A stretch of 64,000 bases of DNA from Candidatus Thiodiazotropha sp. 'RUGA' (lineage in GTDB: Bacteria; Pseudomonadota; Gammaproteobacteria; Chromatiales; Chromatiaceae). Location of the stretch: positions 1-64,000 of the forward strand of contig JAEPDS010000013.1 in the NCBI GenBank assembly GCA_016842065.1, in the 5' to 3' direction. A model generated the notes under the pieces. That model was not told the DNA's origin, searched no databases, and saw nothing but the letters and a program-made list of their open reading frames with translations. This document shows positions 38,550 through 48,802 of this stretch, one piece after another (the first letter of the stretch is position 1; the number at the start of each line of letters is the position of its first letter). The translations under genes were made by a program, and so were the position numbers.

Positions 38550-39890
38550 TTAACCTGGTATCGCCACACCCGCGTCACGCATACGGGCAATCTTGTAGCG
38601 CAAGGTCCGTTCACTGATACCCAGACGACTGGCCACATGTTTTCTGCTGACCCCACCTTCACCCAGAGCATCCAGGATCATCTGCTCCTCCACTGAACGG
38701 AGATCATCGGGGAGTTTTCCGGCATTACCGGTCTGATGCTCCACCTCAGGCTTGGCATCAACTGCAGTCGATTCAAAGCAGAGATCATCGACACCGATCT
38801 CACCACTGCCATTGAGAATCAATGCGCGCTGCATCAGATTGTCCAGCTCCCGAACGTTGCCGGGCCAAGGGTGAACCAAGAGTTGTTGCTCTGCCGCGTC
38901 ACTGAACTGAGGCAGTTTTTGGCCAGGTCGTAGACTCTTCTGCAACAGATGGTTCGCCAGCGGCAGGATATCCCGTTGTCGATCACGCAGCGGTGGCAAA
39001 GTCAGTGGGAAGACATTCAGGCGATAGTAGAGGTCTTCACGAAATCTACCGGCCGAGACCTCCTCACGAAGCTTGCGATTGGTTGTCGCCAGAACCCGTA
39101 CATCCAGTTCAATCATTTTGCGACCGCCCAGTCTTTCCAGCTCCTTCTCCTGCAGTACTCTTAGCAATTTGGCCTGCAGAGCCAGACTCATCTCAGAGAT
39201 CTCATCCAACAACAGGGTGCCGCCCTGGGCCTGTTCAAATTTACCGGCCGTGGCCTGATAGGCACCGGTAAAGGCCCCTTTTTCATAACCGAACAGCACC
39301 GCTTCGAGCATGTTTTCAGGAATCGCTGCACAGTTGATCGCGATAAACGGCCCACTGTTTCGTGGTGAATGCTGATGGATATAGCGGGCGAACACTTCCT
39401 TACCCGTACCGCTCTCGCCGTTCAACAATACCGTGGCCTCGCTTTGCGCCACCCGATGGGCCAATTCGAGTACTTCACGGCTACGTACATCTTCAGTAAC
39501 CGGTCCGGCATCGGCTGCATCCACCAGCGGCAGAATATTACCCGCCACTTTACTGACCAGAACTTCCGCCTCAAACGGTTTGACCAGATAGTCGACCGCA
39601 CCGTCATGCATCGCCATTACCGCTTTTTCAATACTGCCATAGGCGGTCATCAACAGAACCGGCAGCTCGGGATAGCCTTTTCTGACCTCCCGCAACAGGG
39701 TATGACCATCCATGGGTTGCATCTGTACATCACTGACAACCATGCCAACAGGCGCTTGCTTCAACAGCTCAAGGGCCGATCTGCCATCTTCTGCGGTGAC
39801 CACTGAATAATCCGCCAGCTCGAGGGTATCGCGCAGTGCTTCCCGCAATGCAGGATCGTCTTCTACTATCAGCACCGTCGTTTGACTCAT
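38550..39890 (-). CDS. fleR: Flagellar sigma-54 response regulator FleR/FlrC
   Basis: 446 residues: receiver (1-120) with phospho-acceptor D54 in VVSDVQMQPMDG, AAA+ domain with GESGTGKE and GAFTGA (the sigma-54 contact loop), and a Fis-type helix-turn-helix at the end (VSRKHVASRLGISERTLRYKI). It is phosphorylated by FleS and activates basal-body and hook genes such as fliE. It overlaps fleS by ATGA. Confidence 0.96.
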   Translation of the reverse strand: MSQTTVLIVEDDPALREALRDTLELADYSVVTAEDGRSALELLKQAPVGMVVSDVQMQPMDGHTLLREVRKGYPELPVLLMTAYGSIEKAVMAMHDGAVDYLVKPFEAEVLVSKVAGNILPLVDAADAGPVTEDVRSREVLELAHRVAQSEATVLLNGESGTGKEVFARYIHQHSPRNSGPFIAINCAAIPENMLEAVLFGYEKGAFTGAYQATAGKFEQAQGGTLLLDEISEMSLALQAKLLRVLQEKELERLGGRKMIELDVRVLATTNRKLREEVSAGRFREDLYYRLNVFPLTLPPLRDRQRDILPLANHLLQKSLRPGQKLPQFSDAAEQQLLVHPWPGNVRELDNLMQRALILNGSGEIGVDDLCFESTAVDAKPEVEHQTGNAGKLPDDLRSVEEQMILDALGEGGVSRKHVASRLGISERTLRYKIARMRDAGVAIPG

Positions 39891-41119
39891 GACAGGCTCC
39901 TTATCTGTGCAACGCCAAGCGTCTGTTTTTCTTTGTTGAATCCCACGGGAGAAAGCGGCTCGATTGCCGGTGAGACAAGTGGAAAATGGATTTGAAAGAG
40001 TGCCCCGCCAAGCGTCGAGTGACTCGCCAGAATCTCACCACCATGGTTAAGCACCAGATTCTGCACCACCGCCAAACCTAAGCCGGTACCGCCGCTTCTG
40101 GTAGTGAAAAATGGATCAAAAATTCGTGGTAACAGCTCATCGGAGATGCCATTACCATCATCGGCCAGATGAATCTCTATCTCATCTTCAACATGCAGTG
40201 CGATCTGAACAATCTTCGCACCCTGCTGAATTGCATTTTCAAGAAGATTACTCAACATACCCAGTAAGGCATCCTCACGCCCTAACATGACCGCCTCTCC
40301 CTGACTCTGATCATCGATCACCAATGAGACGCCACTCTGTTGCAGATCATGCTCGACTGTCGAGGTAAAACGCTTAAGCAGCTCACTCATCAGAATGCGC
40401 GATTCGCCCGCATCTTCGCCCCGGGCAAACATCAGGATGTCGTGAATTTGACGCTCCATATGCTGCAAACGATCTCTCAACTTCAAGGTAAACTGTTGGC
40501 GTTTGGCCGGATTCAGATCATCACTGGCAAGATGGGAAGCATAGAGTAAGGCGCTGCTCAGCGGGGTACGCATCTGATGGGCCAGTTGAGCGGACATTTC
40601 GCCCATTGCGGTCAACCGCTCACGACGGTTGAGTCGTTCCTGCAGCTTGCGGGTTTCGGTGACATCGACCAATACCAGAATATAGCCAGGCGCCTGTTCC
40701 AGGCGACTGGATGACAGTGTCAGCAAATGACCGCTGAGCAGCTTCATCTCGTTGCCTTTGATCACACCGCCCAATGCCTTTTGATGAATAACCTCAGGCC
40801 ATGGGGTCATGGCCTCCAGGTTGCCCAGCAGACGTTCTGCAGCCGGGTTGAACTCACGGATCCGCTCTTCACCATCGAGCACGATCACCGCTGCAGGCAG
40901 GGTCTCCAGCAACCTCTCCAGACGATCGGCCAAACGCTCTTTCTCAGCCAGCTGCACCATTCGCTCACTACGCGCTGCAGCCAGCTCCTGACTCAGTTCC
41001 AGAACCTGGGATTGCAACTGCTGGTAGGAGCCGGTCAACTCTTCGGAGAGCTGATTGAACATATTGAAGGCCGCCTCAAGGGCGTGTTGTCGATCGGCAA
41101 GTGATGGTTTTGGTGACAC
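39887..41119 (-). CDS. fleS: Flagellar sensor histidine kinase FleS/FlrB
   Basis: 410 residues from a GTG start (AGAGG upstream). N-terminal coiled coil (20-70), PAS domain (about 70-160), H-box with H181 in SAQLAHQMRTPLSSA, and HATPase with the N box NLLENAIQQG and G box SGGTGLGLAVVQNLV. There is no transmembrane segment, so it is a cytosolic kinase as in Pseudomonas. Paired with fleR by four-base overlap. Confidence 0.95.
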   Translation of the reverse strand: MSPKPSLADRQHALEAAFNMFNQLSEELTGSYQQLQSQVLELSQELAAARSERMVQLAEKERLADRLERLLETLPAAVIVLDGEERIREFNPAAERLLGNLEAMTPWPEVIHQKALGGVIKGNEMKLLSGHLLTLSSSRLEQAPGYILVLVDVTETRKLQERLNRRERLTAMGEMSAQLAHQMRTPLSSALLYASHLASDDLNPAKRQQFTLKLRDRLQHMERQIHDILMFARGEDAGESRILMSELLKRFTSTVEHDLQQSGVSLVIDDQSQGEAVMLGREDALLGMLSNLLENAIQQGAKIVQIALHVEDEIEIHLADDGNGISDELLPRIFDPFFTTRSGGTGLGLAVVQNLVLNHGGEILASHSTLGGALFQIHFPLVSPAIEPLSPVGFNKEKQTLGVAQIRSLS

Positions 41120-41165
41120 GTCGATAGCCTCTGTAGTCAGTCTTCATTCATCAATGACTAAAGAG

Positions 41166-41180
41166 GCAAAATGTGTGCCT
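41166..41180 (-). promoter_or_regulatory. Sigma-54 promoter upstream of fleS
   Basis: On the minus strand AGGCACACATTTTGC matches the sigma-54 consensus (TGGCAC-N5-TTGC) at all key bases: GG at 41179-41178 and GC at 41167-41166, ten bases apart. It lies about 47 bases before the fleS start, downstream of fleQ, so FleQ is the expected activator. Confidence 0.78.
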
Positions 41181-41234
41181 ATATTGTGTTTTTCTTAATT
41201 TTCAGTAGGTTATGATTTATAAACTGAAGAGACG

Positions 41235-42707
41235 TCAAATTCCCGTCGACTCTGTTTGACGCTGAAGGCCATATTTCCGTAACTTCTCCACCAGGGTGGT
41301 ACGACGCATGTGCAGGCGTTTTGCAGCATGGGCAACGATTCCGTCCGACTCATCCAGGGCCTGTTGAATGAGACTCTGTTCGAGTGAGTTGAGGTGGGCC
41401 TTGAGATCGATACCGTCATTCGGCAATCTTGGCGCATTCTGGGTTGTGCCAGGCTCATCCCCCTCAAGACTGACCTGTGGCAGCTTGGTGGTATCGATCA
41501 ATTCAGCGGCCGGTTTGAACTTCTCCGGCAGTTCCCCTATATCCACAACGCCATAGGGATAGAGGATCGCCAAGCGTTCGATCAGATTGGCCAGTTCCCT
41601 GACATTTCCCGGCCAGCGGTAGTGACTCAAAGCCGCAATTGCTGCCGGGGTCAATCTCACTGAACCCCGCTTCTCATTTTCGATCCGGTGGATCAGATCA
41701 TTCACCAGCACCGGGATATCTTCAACCCGATCCCTGAGTGGTGGCATCTCAATCGGGAAGACGTTGAGACGATAGAAAAGATCTTCACGAAAATCACCGT
41801 TTTTGATTGCCGATTCGAGATTACGGTGGGTCGCAGCGATGATCCGCACATTACATGGGATGGTCTTGTTGCTGCCGACACGTTCAAATGAACGTTCCTG
41901 CAGCACTCTCAGCAGTTTTACCTGCATCGGCATGCTCATATCACCGATCTCATCGAGAAACAGCGTGCCCCCCTCAGCCATCTCAAAACGGCCCTGACGG
42001 GCGCTGATTGCCCCGGTAAACGCCCCCTTTTCATGACCAAACAACTCGCTTTCCAGCAGATCACCCGGAATCGCGCCGCAATTCACCGGCACAAACGGTT
42101 TGCCACGCCGAACCGAGTGAAAATGGAGTTTACGGGCAACCACCTCTTTACCGGTGCCCGACTCACCAAGAATCAGAACGGTCGCCTCGGAATCGGCAAC
42201 CTGTTCGATCATCTTGTTGACCTGGCGTGTCGCGCGGCTGCTTCCGGAGAGACTGCGGAACAGCTCCACCGGGCGTGAACTGGCTGCTTCAGGATTTTTC
42301 AGCTCCTGAAACACCTGCGCCTTGTGAGCCAACGCCATAAGATCGTCGTAGAGGGTGGGCAGCTTGAAACTGCCAATGACATTTTCCAAACCCTCGAACA
42401 GTTGAGGTGCGCCCTCCTGCTCATCATAGATTTGAAATACCGGCAGATAGGGATAGCTCTCGGCAAGATCCTTGACCACCGCCAGTTGCTTATCACGCCC
42501 CTCTCCGGCGCCAACCATAACGGACACACAGTTATACCGACTCTGTTCACTGAGTTCGATCTGAGAGACGTCATCAACCACAACCACATCCCCTTCAACA
42601 AAGCTCAGAATGTGTTGTAGATAATTTTGACGCTGATCGTCTTGATCGAAAAGATAAATACAGAGATTGGGAAACACTGAACCGTCTTTGTCAGAACTCT
42701 GCCCCAT
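41235..42707 (-). CDS. fleQ: Flagellar master regulator FleQ/FlrA
   Basis: 490 residues. N-terminal receiver-like FleQ domain (about 12-125) without a clear phosphorylation site; AAA+ domain with Walker A GESGTGKE (181-188) and GAFTGA (228-233); Fis-type HTH at the C-terminus ([18 protein letters not shown]). The LFRSL motif (149-153), which binds c-di-GMP in Pseudomonas FleQ, is intact. So it should turn on fleSR and other sigma-54 flagellar genes and be inhibited by c-di-GMP. Confidence 0.96.
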   Translation of the reverse strand: MGQSSDKDGSVFPNLCIYLFDQDDQRQNYLQHILSFVEGDVVVVDDVSQIELSEQSRYNCVSVMVGAGEGRDKQLAVVKDLAESYPYLPVFQIYDEQEGAPQLFEGLENVIGSFKLPTLYDDLMALAHKAQVFQELKNPEAASSRPVELFRSLSGSSRATRQVNKMIEQVADSEATVLILGESGTGKEVVARKLHFHSVRRGKPFVPVNCGAIPGDLLESELFGHEKGAFTGAISARQGRFEMAEGGTLFLDEIGDMSMPMQVKLLRVLQERSFERVGSNKTIPCNVRIIAATHRNLESAIKNGDFREDLFYRLNVFPIEMPPLRDRVEDIPVLVNDLIHRIENEKRGSVRLTPAAIAALSHYRWPGNVRELANLIERLAILYPYGVVDIGELPEKFKPAAELIDTTKLPQVSLEGDEPGTTQNAPRLPNDGIDLKAHLNSLEQSLIQQALDESDGIVAHAAKRLHMRRTTLVEKLRKYGLQRQTESTGI

Positions 42708-42990
42708 TCATCAGGCCCTACTTGCGGTGAGAATTTCGTAGCAATGGTGCGAAGTTAAGCAGCATTTTTGCAAAATGTCAAAATTACGGCGATCCAAGAT
42801 TTTAATTAAACAAGTTCTATTAAGATATTGTTATTAAATAAGGTTAGCAGAAATATCGGATGATATTGATATCTTCTCTTCGCAGTAGTTTAATTCCCAG
42901 AATAGGAATTAGAAAGTAGGTTAACTAGTGATTTATCAATAAAATTGGATATATACTTACATTTGTACAGGTTGTATCTAAAATAGCTCC
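42708..42990. promoter_or_regulatory. Divergent region between fleQ and the FHA gene
   Basis: 283 bases, strongly AT-rich, holding the promoters of fleQ and of the FHA-PilZ pair. I could not identify a sigma-54 motif for fleQ, which fits a housekeeping promoter. Confidence 0.4.
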
Positions 42991-43632
42991 ATGCCAAAAC
43001 TAACCCTCTCCTTCAAAGGTCGAGTTATCGACGTTTTTCACCTTGAGGCCGATTCGACAAAGATCGGTCGCGATCCGGACTGCGCCATCTCCATCGATAG
43101 CCTGGCCATCGCGCCACTGCAAGCCACCATCACAGAATCCGGCGATGTCTATCGCCTGGAAGCTCAGGATGAAGAATTTCCGGTACTGGTCAACCATGAA
43201 AAGACAGAAGAGATCAATCTCCATCATGGTGATGTCATACAGATCGGCAAGCACACCCTCACCTTTGCTGAGGACGTGATGGAACTGGGTGCGGACCTTA
43301 CTCTCTCCCCTGGCGCAGCGGACGAGCAACCCAAGGCAGAAACAGAAGATGAGGTTGAGGAGGAAGAGGACGCTTCCTCCAGTGTGCTACAGATTGTTAA
43401 TGGTGACAATTTCGGCCGCATAATCTCGCTACACCGCCATATGACCCGCATCGGGCATACCGGTGGTGATTGCGCCATGATCGCCCGTCGTGAAGAGGGT
43501 TACTACATCTCCTTTCTCGAAGGGATCAATCCACCCACAGTAAACAAGCAGCCTCTTGCAGATCAGGGTCAACTGTTGAATGACGGGGATTTGATCGAAG
43601 TGGGTGGTACACAGATGCAGTTTCACGCCTAA
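42991..43632 (+). CDS. Tandem FHA-domain protein
   Basis: 213 residues with two FHA-like domains: one at about 3-90 (TKIGRDPDCAISIDSLAIAPLQATI) and one at about 130-212 (MTRIGHTGGDCAMIARREEGYYISFLEG). An acidic linker (EDEVEEEEDAS) joins them. The first has the canonical GR...S core; the second is degenerate (GHTG). FHA domains bind phosphothreonine. It lies nine bases before a PilZ gene and divergent from fleQ. Confidence 0.85.
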   Translation: MPKLTLSFKGRVIDVFHLEADSTKIGRDPDCAISIDSLAIAPLQATITESGDVYRLEAQDEEFPVLVNHEKTEEINLHHGDVIQIGKHTLTFAEDVMELGADLTLSPGAADEQPKAETEDEVEEEEDASSSVLQIVNGDNFGRIISLHRHMTRIGHTGGDCAMIARREEGYYISFLEGINPPTVNKQPLADQGQLLNDGDLIEVGGTQMQFHA

Positions 43633-43641
43633 GAGCCAATT

Positions 43642-44007
43642 ATGAGTGATCAAGAAAACAAAGAGCGCAGACGTTTTCACCGCATCATTTTCGACGCTCG
43701 GGCAACCCTTGAAACCAGCAGCGGCAACTATGAAACGGAACTGATCGATATCTCCTTGAAAGGCGCCTTGGCTAAGATACCGACAGCCTGGTCACCCGAG
43801 GTGGGAGAGAGCGTCACCCTGAAAGTGCTGTTGGACGATGGGGGCACCATTTCGATGCTGGCCTCTTGCGCCCATGTGGAAAAAGATCAGATCGGCCTGC
43901 TCTGTGAAGAGATCGATATGATCAGCATCTCCCTGCTGCGCCGCCTGGTAGAATTGAATATCGGTGACGACATCATCCTGCAGAGAGATCTGGAAGCACT
44001 CGGCTAA
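43642..44007 (+). CDS. PilZ-domain protein
   Basis: 121 residues, a single PilZ domain with R10-x3-R14 (RRFHR) and D36-x-S-x-x-G41 (DISLKG), the c-di-GMP-binding residues. The sequence resembles small PilZ proteins that bind c-di-GMP and then a partner. The pairing with an FHA gene next to the c-di-GMP-sensing FleQ suggests a role in motility or surface attachment (inference). Confidence 0.88.
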   Translation: MSDQENKERRRFHRIIFDARATLETSSGNYETELIDISLKGALAKIPTAWSPEVGESVTLKVLLDDGGTISMLASCAHVEKDQIGLLCEEIDMISISLLRRLVELNIGDDIILQRDLEALG

Positions 44008-44030
44008 GCGGGCTGTGCTCTACTGCCATC

Positions 44031-45404
44031 TCAAGTAATCTCTAGAACCTCAGCCAGCGTCTCAACCGGAACCACTTCGAGACCTTCAATTGGTTGTTTC
44101 GGGGCGTTGGCTTTAGGCACCACCGCCCGTTTGAAACCATGTTTCGCTGCCTCACGCAACCGTTCCGGTCCGTTTGGAACCGGCCTGATCTCCCCGGTCA
44201 GCCCCAATTCACCGAAAACCACCAGCCCTTGATCGAGTGGTCGATTGCGGAAACTGGAGAGGGCTGCCATCAACACAGCCAGATCGGATGCGGTCTCCGT
44301 GATCCGCACACCGCCAACCACATTCACATAGACATCCTGGTCGAACATGCCGATACCGCCATGCCGATGGAGCACCGCCAGCAACATGGAGAGTCGGTTC
44401 TGCTCCAGTCCCAGGGTGATACGTCGCGGATTGGCCAGGGGACTCTCATCCACCAGCGCCTGAACCTCGACCAGCAGCGGACGGGTTCCCTCACGGGTCA
44501 CCAGAATCACACTGCCCGGCACCTGCTCCGCCTGGCGTGACAGAAATATGGCGGAGGGGTTGCTGACCGCCTTCAAACCCTTATCGGTCATAGCAAACAT
44601 GCCCAGTTCATTGACCGCACCAAAACGATTCTTGATGGTACGGATCAGACGAAACTGACTCCCCGACTCCCCTTCGAAGTAGAGCACCGTATCCACCATG
44701 TGCTCCAGCACCCTGGGTCCAGCCAGGCTGCCCTCCTTCGTCACGTGGCCAACCAGAAACAGTGCGGTACCGGTGCGCTTGGCGTAATGCACCAGTTGCG
44801 CCGTTGCCTCCCGCACCTGGGAGACGGAGCCCGGTGCCGACTGCAGCAGTTCGGTGTACATGGTCTGGATTGAATCCAACACCATCACCTGGGGCTTCTC
44901 CTGCTCGGCGACCGCGATAATCCGCTCAACACAGGTTTCGGGTAACAGTTTCAACTTGTCTACCGCCAGATCGAGTCGTTTGGCACGCAATGAAATCTGA
45001 CGCGGAGACTCTTCGCCGGACACGTATAGAGAGTGCATGTTCACAGACAGTCTGGCCAGGGTCTGAATCAGCAGAGTTGACTTGCCGATACCGGGGTCAC
45101 CACCAATCAGCACCACAGAACCTTCAACCAGACCACCACCCAACACCCGATCGAGTTCCGCGCTGTCGGTTGTGGTACGGGCCTCATGCTCTATCTCAAC
45201 CTCGGTCAACGGCATCACCTGCTGACCACCGGTTCCCGCATAACCGGCAAAGCGCCCCTTGGAAGATGTGGTCGGGGCCAGGCTCTCCTCCAGCACATTC
45301 CAGGAGTGGCACTCGGAACACTGACCGGACCATTTGGCAAAACTGGCGCCACAGGCACTGCAGACATATTGGGTTTTAGCCGCTTTTTTACCGCCCTGTG
45401 CCAT
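44031..45404 (-). CDS. radA: DNA repair protein RadA
   Basis: 457 residues. A zinc finger (C15, C18, C29, C32), Walker A GGDPGIGKST (101-110), the RadA-specific KNRFG motif (in IKNRFGAVNELG) and the C-terminal Lon-like domain are intact. RadA promotes branch migration in recombination. It starts within the alr stop (TAATG). Confidence 0.97.
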   Translation of the reverse strand: MAQGGKKAAKTQYVCSACGASFAKWSGQCSECHSWNVLEESLAPTTSSKGRFAGYAGTGGQQVMPLTEVEIEHEARTTTDSAELDRVLGGGLVEGSVVLIGGDPGIGKSTLLIQTLARLSVNMHSLYVSGEESPRQISLRAKRLDLAVDKLKLLPETCVERIIAVAEQEKPQVMVLDSIQTMYTELLQSAPGSVSQVREATAQLVHYAKRTGTALFLVGHVTKEGSLAGPRVLEHMVDTVLYFEGESGSQFRLIRTIKNRFGAVNELGMFAMTDKGLKAVSNPSAIFLSRQAEQVPGSVILVTREGTRPLLVEVQALVDESPLANPRRITLGLEQNRLSMLLAVLHRHGGIGMFDQDVYVNVVGGVRITETASDLAVLMAALSSFRNRPLDQGLVVFGELGLTGEIRPVPNGPERLREAAKHGFKRAVVPKANAPKQPIEGLEVVPVETLAEVLEIT

Positions 45405-46504
45405 TATCCCTCCCGCTGCTGGCGATTGAGATCATGAAATCGAACCCGTCGTTTGACCCCACAGAGCAGTTCATAGGCGATGGTACCCGCCTGCCGGGCG
45501 ATCTCCTCCACCGGTAATTCCCCTCCCCACAGCACCACTTCATCGCCAACCTCTATTCCGCTCAGCGCCCTGGCATCGACACACAGCATGTCCATCGAAA
45601 CCCGTCCTATCAGCGGCAGGCGAACCCCTTTGACCAGCACCGGCGTACCGTTCGGCGCATGACGTGGATAACCGTCCCCATAGCCAATCGCGACCACGGC
45701 CACCGGCATGGCTTCAGGACAGACATAACTCCCCCCATAGCCGATTGCATCACCCGCCTGACAGGATTTCACCGCCATCACACGACTGCTCAGAGTCATC
45801 ACCGGTTGCAGTCCCAACTCTGCTGCGGTTGTATTGATGAAAGGGGAAGCACCATACAACATGATACCGGGCCGCACCCAATCAAGATGGGTAGCCGGAT
45901 TTGCCAACAGCCCGGCTGAATTAGCCAATGAACGTGCTTTATAGGGGGATGGATCGATCTGCATCAGCTGTTCACACTGGGAGGCCGTCATCGGATCGTC
46001 CGGATCATCTCCATTCGCCAGATGACTCAACAGATTGATATCAGCAACAACCGGCAGAGCCTTGAGTTGCGTCAGGCTCTGCTTAAGCTCATCCGGTGTA
46101 AACCCCAATCTGTGCATGCCGCTATCGAGCTTTAGCCAGACTGATAGCCGTTGACCGGTTGAGGCGAGGGAATCTAAAACAGCCAACTGATCTCGATGAT
46201 GCACCACGACCTGCAGGTCTGCAGCGATCGCCTGTTCGAAATCCGATCGACTGATGCAGGCAGAGAGCACCAACAGGGGCTTGACCACACCCTGCTGTCT
46301 GAGTGCCAGGGCTTCATCAAGCCGCGCGACGGCAAGCCCATCCGCTTCCTGCAGAGCCTCTGCAATCCGTAACAGCCCATGGCCGTAGCCATCCGCTTTG
46401 ATGACCGCCCAGATTCGACTCCTGTCTGCAGCCTGTCGGGCAAGTCTCAGATTGTGCCTCAGGGCAGCATGGTCGATCGATGCCTGCGGCGCAAACTCCA
46501 TCAA
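45404..46504 (-). CDS. alr: Alanine racemase
   Basis: 366 residues. The PLP lysine is K36 in VIKADGYGHG. The C-terminal catalytic tyrosine region is AIGYGDGYPRHAPNG. It makes D-alanine for peptidoglycan. It overlaps dnaB by four bases; a second ATG at 46501 is in frame. Confidence 0.96.
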   Translation of the reverse strand: MMEFAPQASIDHAALRHNLRLARQAADRSRIWAVIKADGYGHGLLRIAEALQEADGLAVARLDEALALRQQGVVKPLLVLSACISRSDFEQAIAADLQVVVHHRDQLAVLDSLASTGQRLSVWLKLDSGMHRLGFTPDELKQSLTQLKALPVVADINLLSHLANGDDPDDPMTASQCEQLMQIDPSPYKARSLANSAGLLANPATHLDWVRPGIMLYGASPFINTTAAELGLQPVMTLSSRVMAVKSCQAGDAIGYGGSYVCPEAMPVAVVAIGYGDGYPRHAPNGTPVLVKGVRLPLIGRVSMDMLCVDARALSGIEVGDEVVLWGGELPVEEIARQAGTIAYELLCGVKRRVRFHDLNRQQREG

Positions 46505-47907
46505 TACCCCTCGTCGCCGTAGATATCTTCCGTATAGTTTTCAAATTTGGTGTATTTACCAAGAAAGGTCAGGCGTGTGGTTCCAATCGGACCATTACGC
46601 TGTTTACCGATGATGATCTCGGCAATGCCTTTATCCGGGCTGTCTTCGTTATAGACCTCATCTCGATAGATGAAGACGATCAGATCCGCATCCTGCTCGA
46701 TTGCGCCTGACTCACGCAGATCGGACATGATCGGTCGCTTGTTGGTTCTCTGCTCAAGACTGCGATTGAGCTGAGACAGAGCGATCACCGGCACATCCAG
46801 CTCTTTTGCCAACGCCTTCAGGGAGCGGGAGATGGCGGAGATCTCATTGGTCCGGTTCTCCCCTTCTCCAGGTGCCTGCATCAACTGCAGATAGTCGATC
46901 ACAATCAGTCCGAGATCATCGTGTTCCCGTTTCAAGCGACGTGCTCTGGCACGCACCTCGGTCGGCGACATTGCCGGAGTATCGTCGATATAGAGCTTGG
47001 TTTCAGCCAACATGCTGACTGCGGAAGAGAGTCTCGGCCACTCCTCATCCTCCAGTTTACCGGTACGCACACGCAACTGATCGATACGTCCCAGGGATGA
47101 CATCATACGCATCGCCAGGGCGTCGCCCGGCATCTCCATACTGTAGACAGCCACCGCCTTGCCCGCCTGAATGGCAACATTCTCTGCGATGTTCATGGCA
47201 AAGGTGGTCTTACCCATCGAGGGACGACCGGCAACAATAATCAGGTCTGCATGCTGCAGACCGGAGGTCATCTGATCAAAATCGGAAAACCCGGTGCTGA
47301 TACCGGTAATCGGTTCATCCTGTTGGAACAGGGTTTCAATCCGGTCAACTGCCTTGGTCAGCAGGGATTTGATGGGGGTGAATCCACCCTTCCCCTTACT
47401 GGTCTGTTCTGCGATCTCAAAAACCTTGCGTTCGGCTACATCGAGCAACTCCTCAGCCTTACGTCCCTGGGGATGAAACGCACTGTCGGAGATATCGGTA
47501 CCAACAGAGATCAGCTGGCGCATTACCGAATACTCACGCACGATCCCGGCATAGGATTTTATGTTGGCAGCACTCGGCGTCTCTTCCGCAAGGCGAACCA
47601 GATAGGGTAAGCCACCGGCATCCTGAAGCTCCTCTTTACGCTCCAGATGCTCCGCCAGGGTTACCACATCAAAAGGCTGATTATCCTCAGCCTGTGCGGC
47701 GATGGCGCTGAAGATCAAACGATGCTCTTTGCGGTAGAAATCTCCATCGACCACCAGATCGGCAACCTTGTCCCAACTGGCATTATCCAGCAGCAATCCC
47801 CCTAGAACCGATTGCTCGGCCTGGCTTGAATGGGGTGGCACCTTGATCGCCCGCTGTTCGACTTCCGGATAGACAGCGAGCTCTTCTGGATAGGCAGATT
47901 CAGACAT
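46501..47907 (-). CDS. dnaB: Replicative DNA helicase DnaB
   Basis: 468 residues. N-terminal primase-binding domain (about 25-130), linker, and RecA-like ATPase with Walker A GRPSMGKTT (227-235) and Walker B LIVIDYLQLM. No intein or insertion. It unwinds DNA ahead of the replisome. Confidence 0.97.
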   Translation of the reverse strand: MSESAYPEELAVYPEVEQRAIKVPPHSSQAEQSVLGGLLLDNASWDKVADLVVDGDFYRKEHRLIFSAIAAQAEDNQPFDVVTLAEHLERKEELQDAGGLPYLVRLAEETPSAANIKSYAGIVREYSVMRQLISVGTDISDSAFHPQGRKAEELLDVAERKVFEIAEQTSKGKGGFTPIKSLLTKAVDRIETLFQQDEPITGISTGFSDFDQMTSGLQHADLIIVAGRPSMGKTTFAMNIAENVAIQAGKAVAVYSMEMPGDALAMRMMSSLGRIDQLRVRTGKLEDEEWPRLSSAVSMLAETKLYIDDTPAMSPTEVRARARRLKREHDDLGLIVIDYLQLMQAPGEGENRTNEISAISRSLKALAKELDVPVIALSQLNRSLEQRTNKRPIMSDLRESGAIEQDADLIVFIYRDEVYNEDSPDKGIAEIIIGKQRNGPIGTTRLTFLGKYTKFENYTEDIYGDEGY

Positions 47908-48281
47908 CGGAATAGGTTAGTTTTTGGATTTAACCAAATTGGCCGCAGGGAGAGACAAGGATACGGTATTGAAGGAGTCGAGGAAAGAGAATCAGTCCCC
48001 CTCCTTACGCTCGATTAGGCTCCAAAGCGAACTGATTGGGGCATGAAATGCCGCTGTTCAATCAGCAAACTGAGAGGTGTATTGAAGGTAGTATGGCCAA
48101 TGGGTTGAAACAACTGCAAAAAAGCCAGCCGCAAACCAATGGGTCATCGCAAAAGCGAAATTGTCGTGCCGTTGGCGCTAGCAGTCATCACCACATAGCC
48201 TCAAACGGCGCCTGAAAGGCGCCGTCGAGAACCGTGGTTATGCCACGATAGCGGGTAACGAACACCCGCCGTGACTGGCGA
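47908..48281. other. Intergenic region between rplI and dnaB
   Basis: 374 bases. It contains the rplI terminator-like hairpin and should hold the dnaB promoter. No other gene or RNA is recognisable. Confidence 0.4.
48205..48225 (-). terminator. Hairpin after the rpsF-rpsR-DUF2232-rplI operon
   Basis: A perfect 8-bp stem (acggcgcc / ggcgccgt) with a 5-base loop lies about 57 bases past the rplI stop. Only three Ts follow on the minus strand, so it may be a weak terminator or an RNA-stabilising hairpin. Confidence 0.5.
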
Positions 48282-48731
48282 TCAAGCCTCTGGGACGATG
48301 GTCAGTTTGATGGTGACGTCCACATCTGCGTGCAGATGCAGGTCGACTTCATACTCACCGGCAATCCGGAAGGGGCCATTCGGAAGCATGACCTCTTTCT
48401 TCTCCACCGACTCGCCAGCAGTGCTTGCCGCCTTGGCAATATCCGAGGTACCGACTGAACCGAACAGACGTCCTTCATCACCCGCCTTACAGGTGATGGA
48501 GAGCTCCATACCGTCCAGCTTGGCTTTGCGGGACTCGGCAGCCTGCAACTTCTCCTGAGCCTCTTTCTCAAGCTCAGCGCGACGCTGCTCGAACACCTTC
48601 AGATTCTCTTCGGTAGCCGGAATGGCTTTACCGCTGGGAATCAGAAAGTTACGACCGAAGCCACTCTTAACGTTTACCTTTTCACCCAGATCACCCAGGT
48701 TATCCACTTTTTGCAATAGAATAATTTCCAT
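48282..48731 (-). CDS. rplI: 50S ribosomal protein L9
   Basis: 149 residues from the ATG at 48731, which gives MEIILLQKVDNLGDLGEKV, the expected L9 start (a GTG at 48740 adds three residues). The N-terminal rRNA-binding domain with GFGRNFLIPSGKA, the long central helix and the C-terminal domain are complete. Confidence 0.97.
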   Translation of the reverse strand: MEIILLQKVDNLGDLGEKVNVKSGFGRNFLIPSGKAIPATEENLKVFEQRRAELEKEAQEKLQAAESRKAKLDGMELSITCKAGDEGRLFGSVGTSDIAKAASTAGESVEKKEVMLPNGPFRIAGEYEVDLHLHADVDVTIKLTIVPEA

Positions 48732-48802
48732 TGTAATCACCCTTATTAGGTCAAATCTTTAGTTGCGTCAAAGCTGCCTTCGGCGGCTTGTCGCACGACT
48801 TC

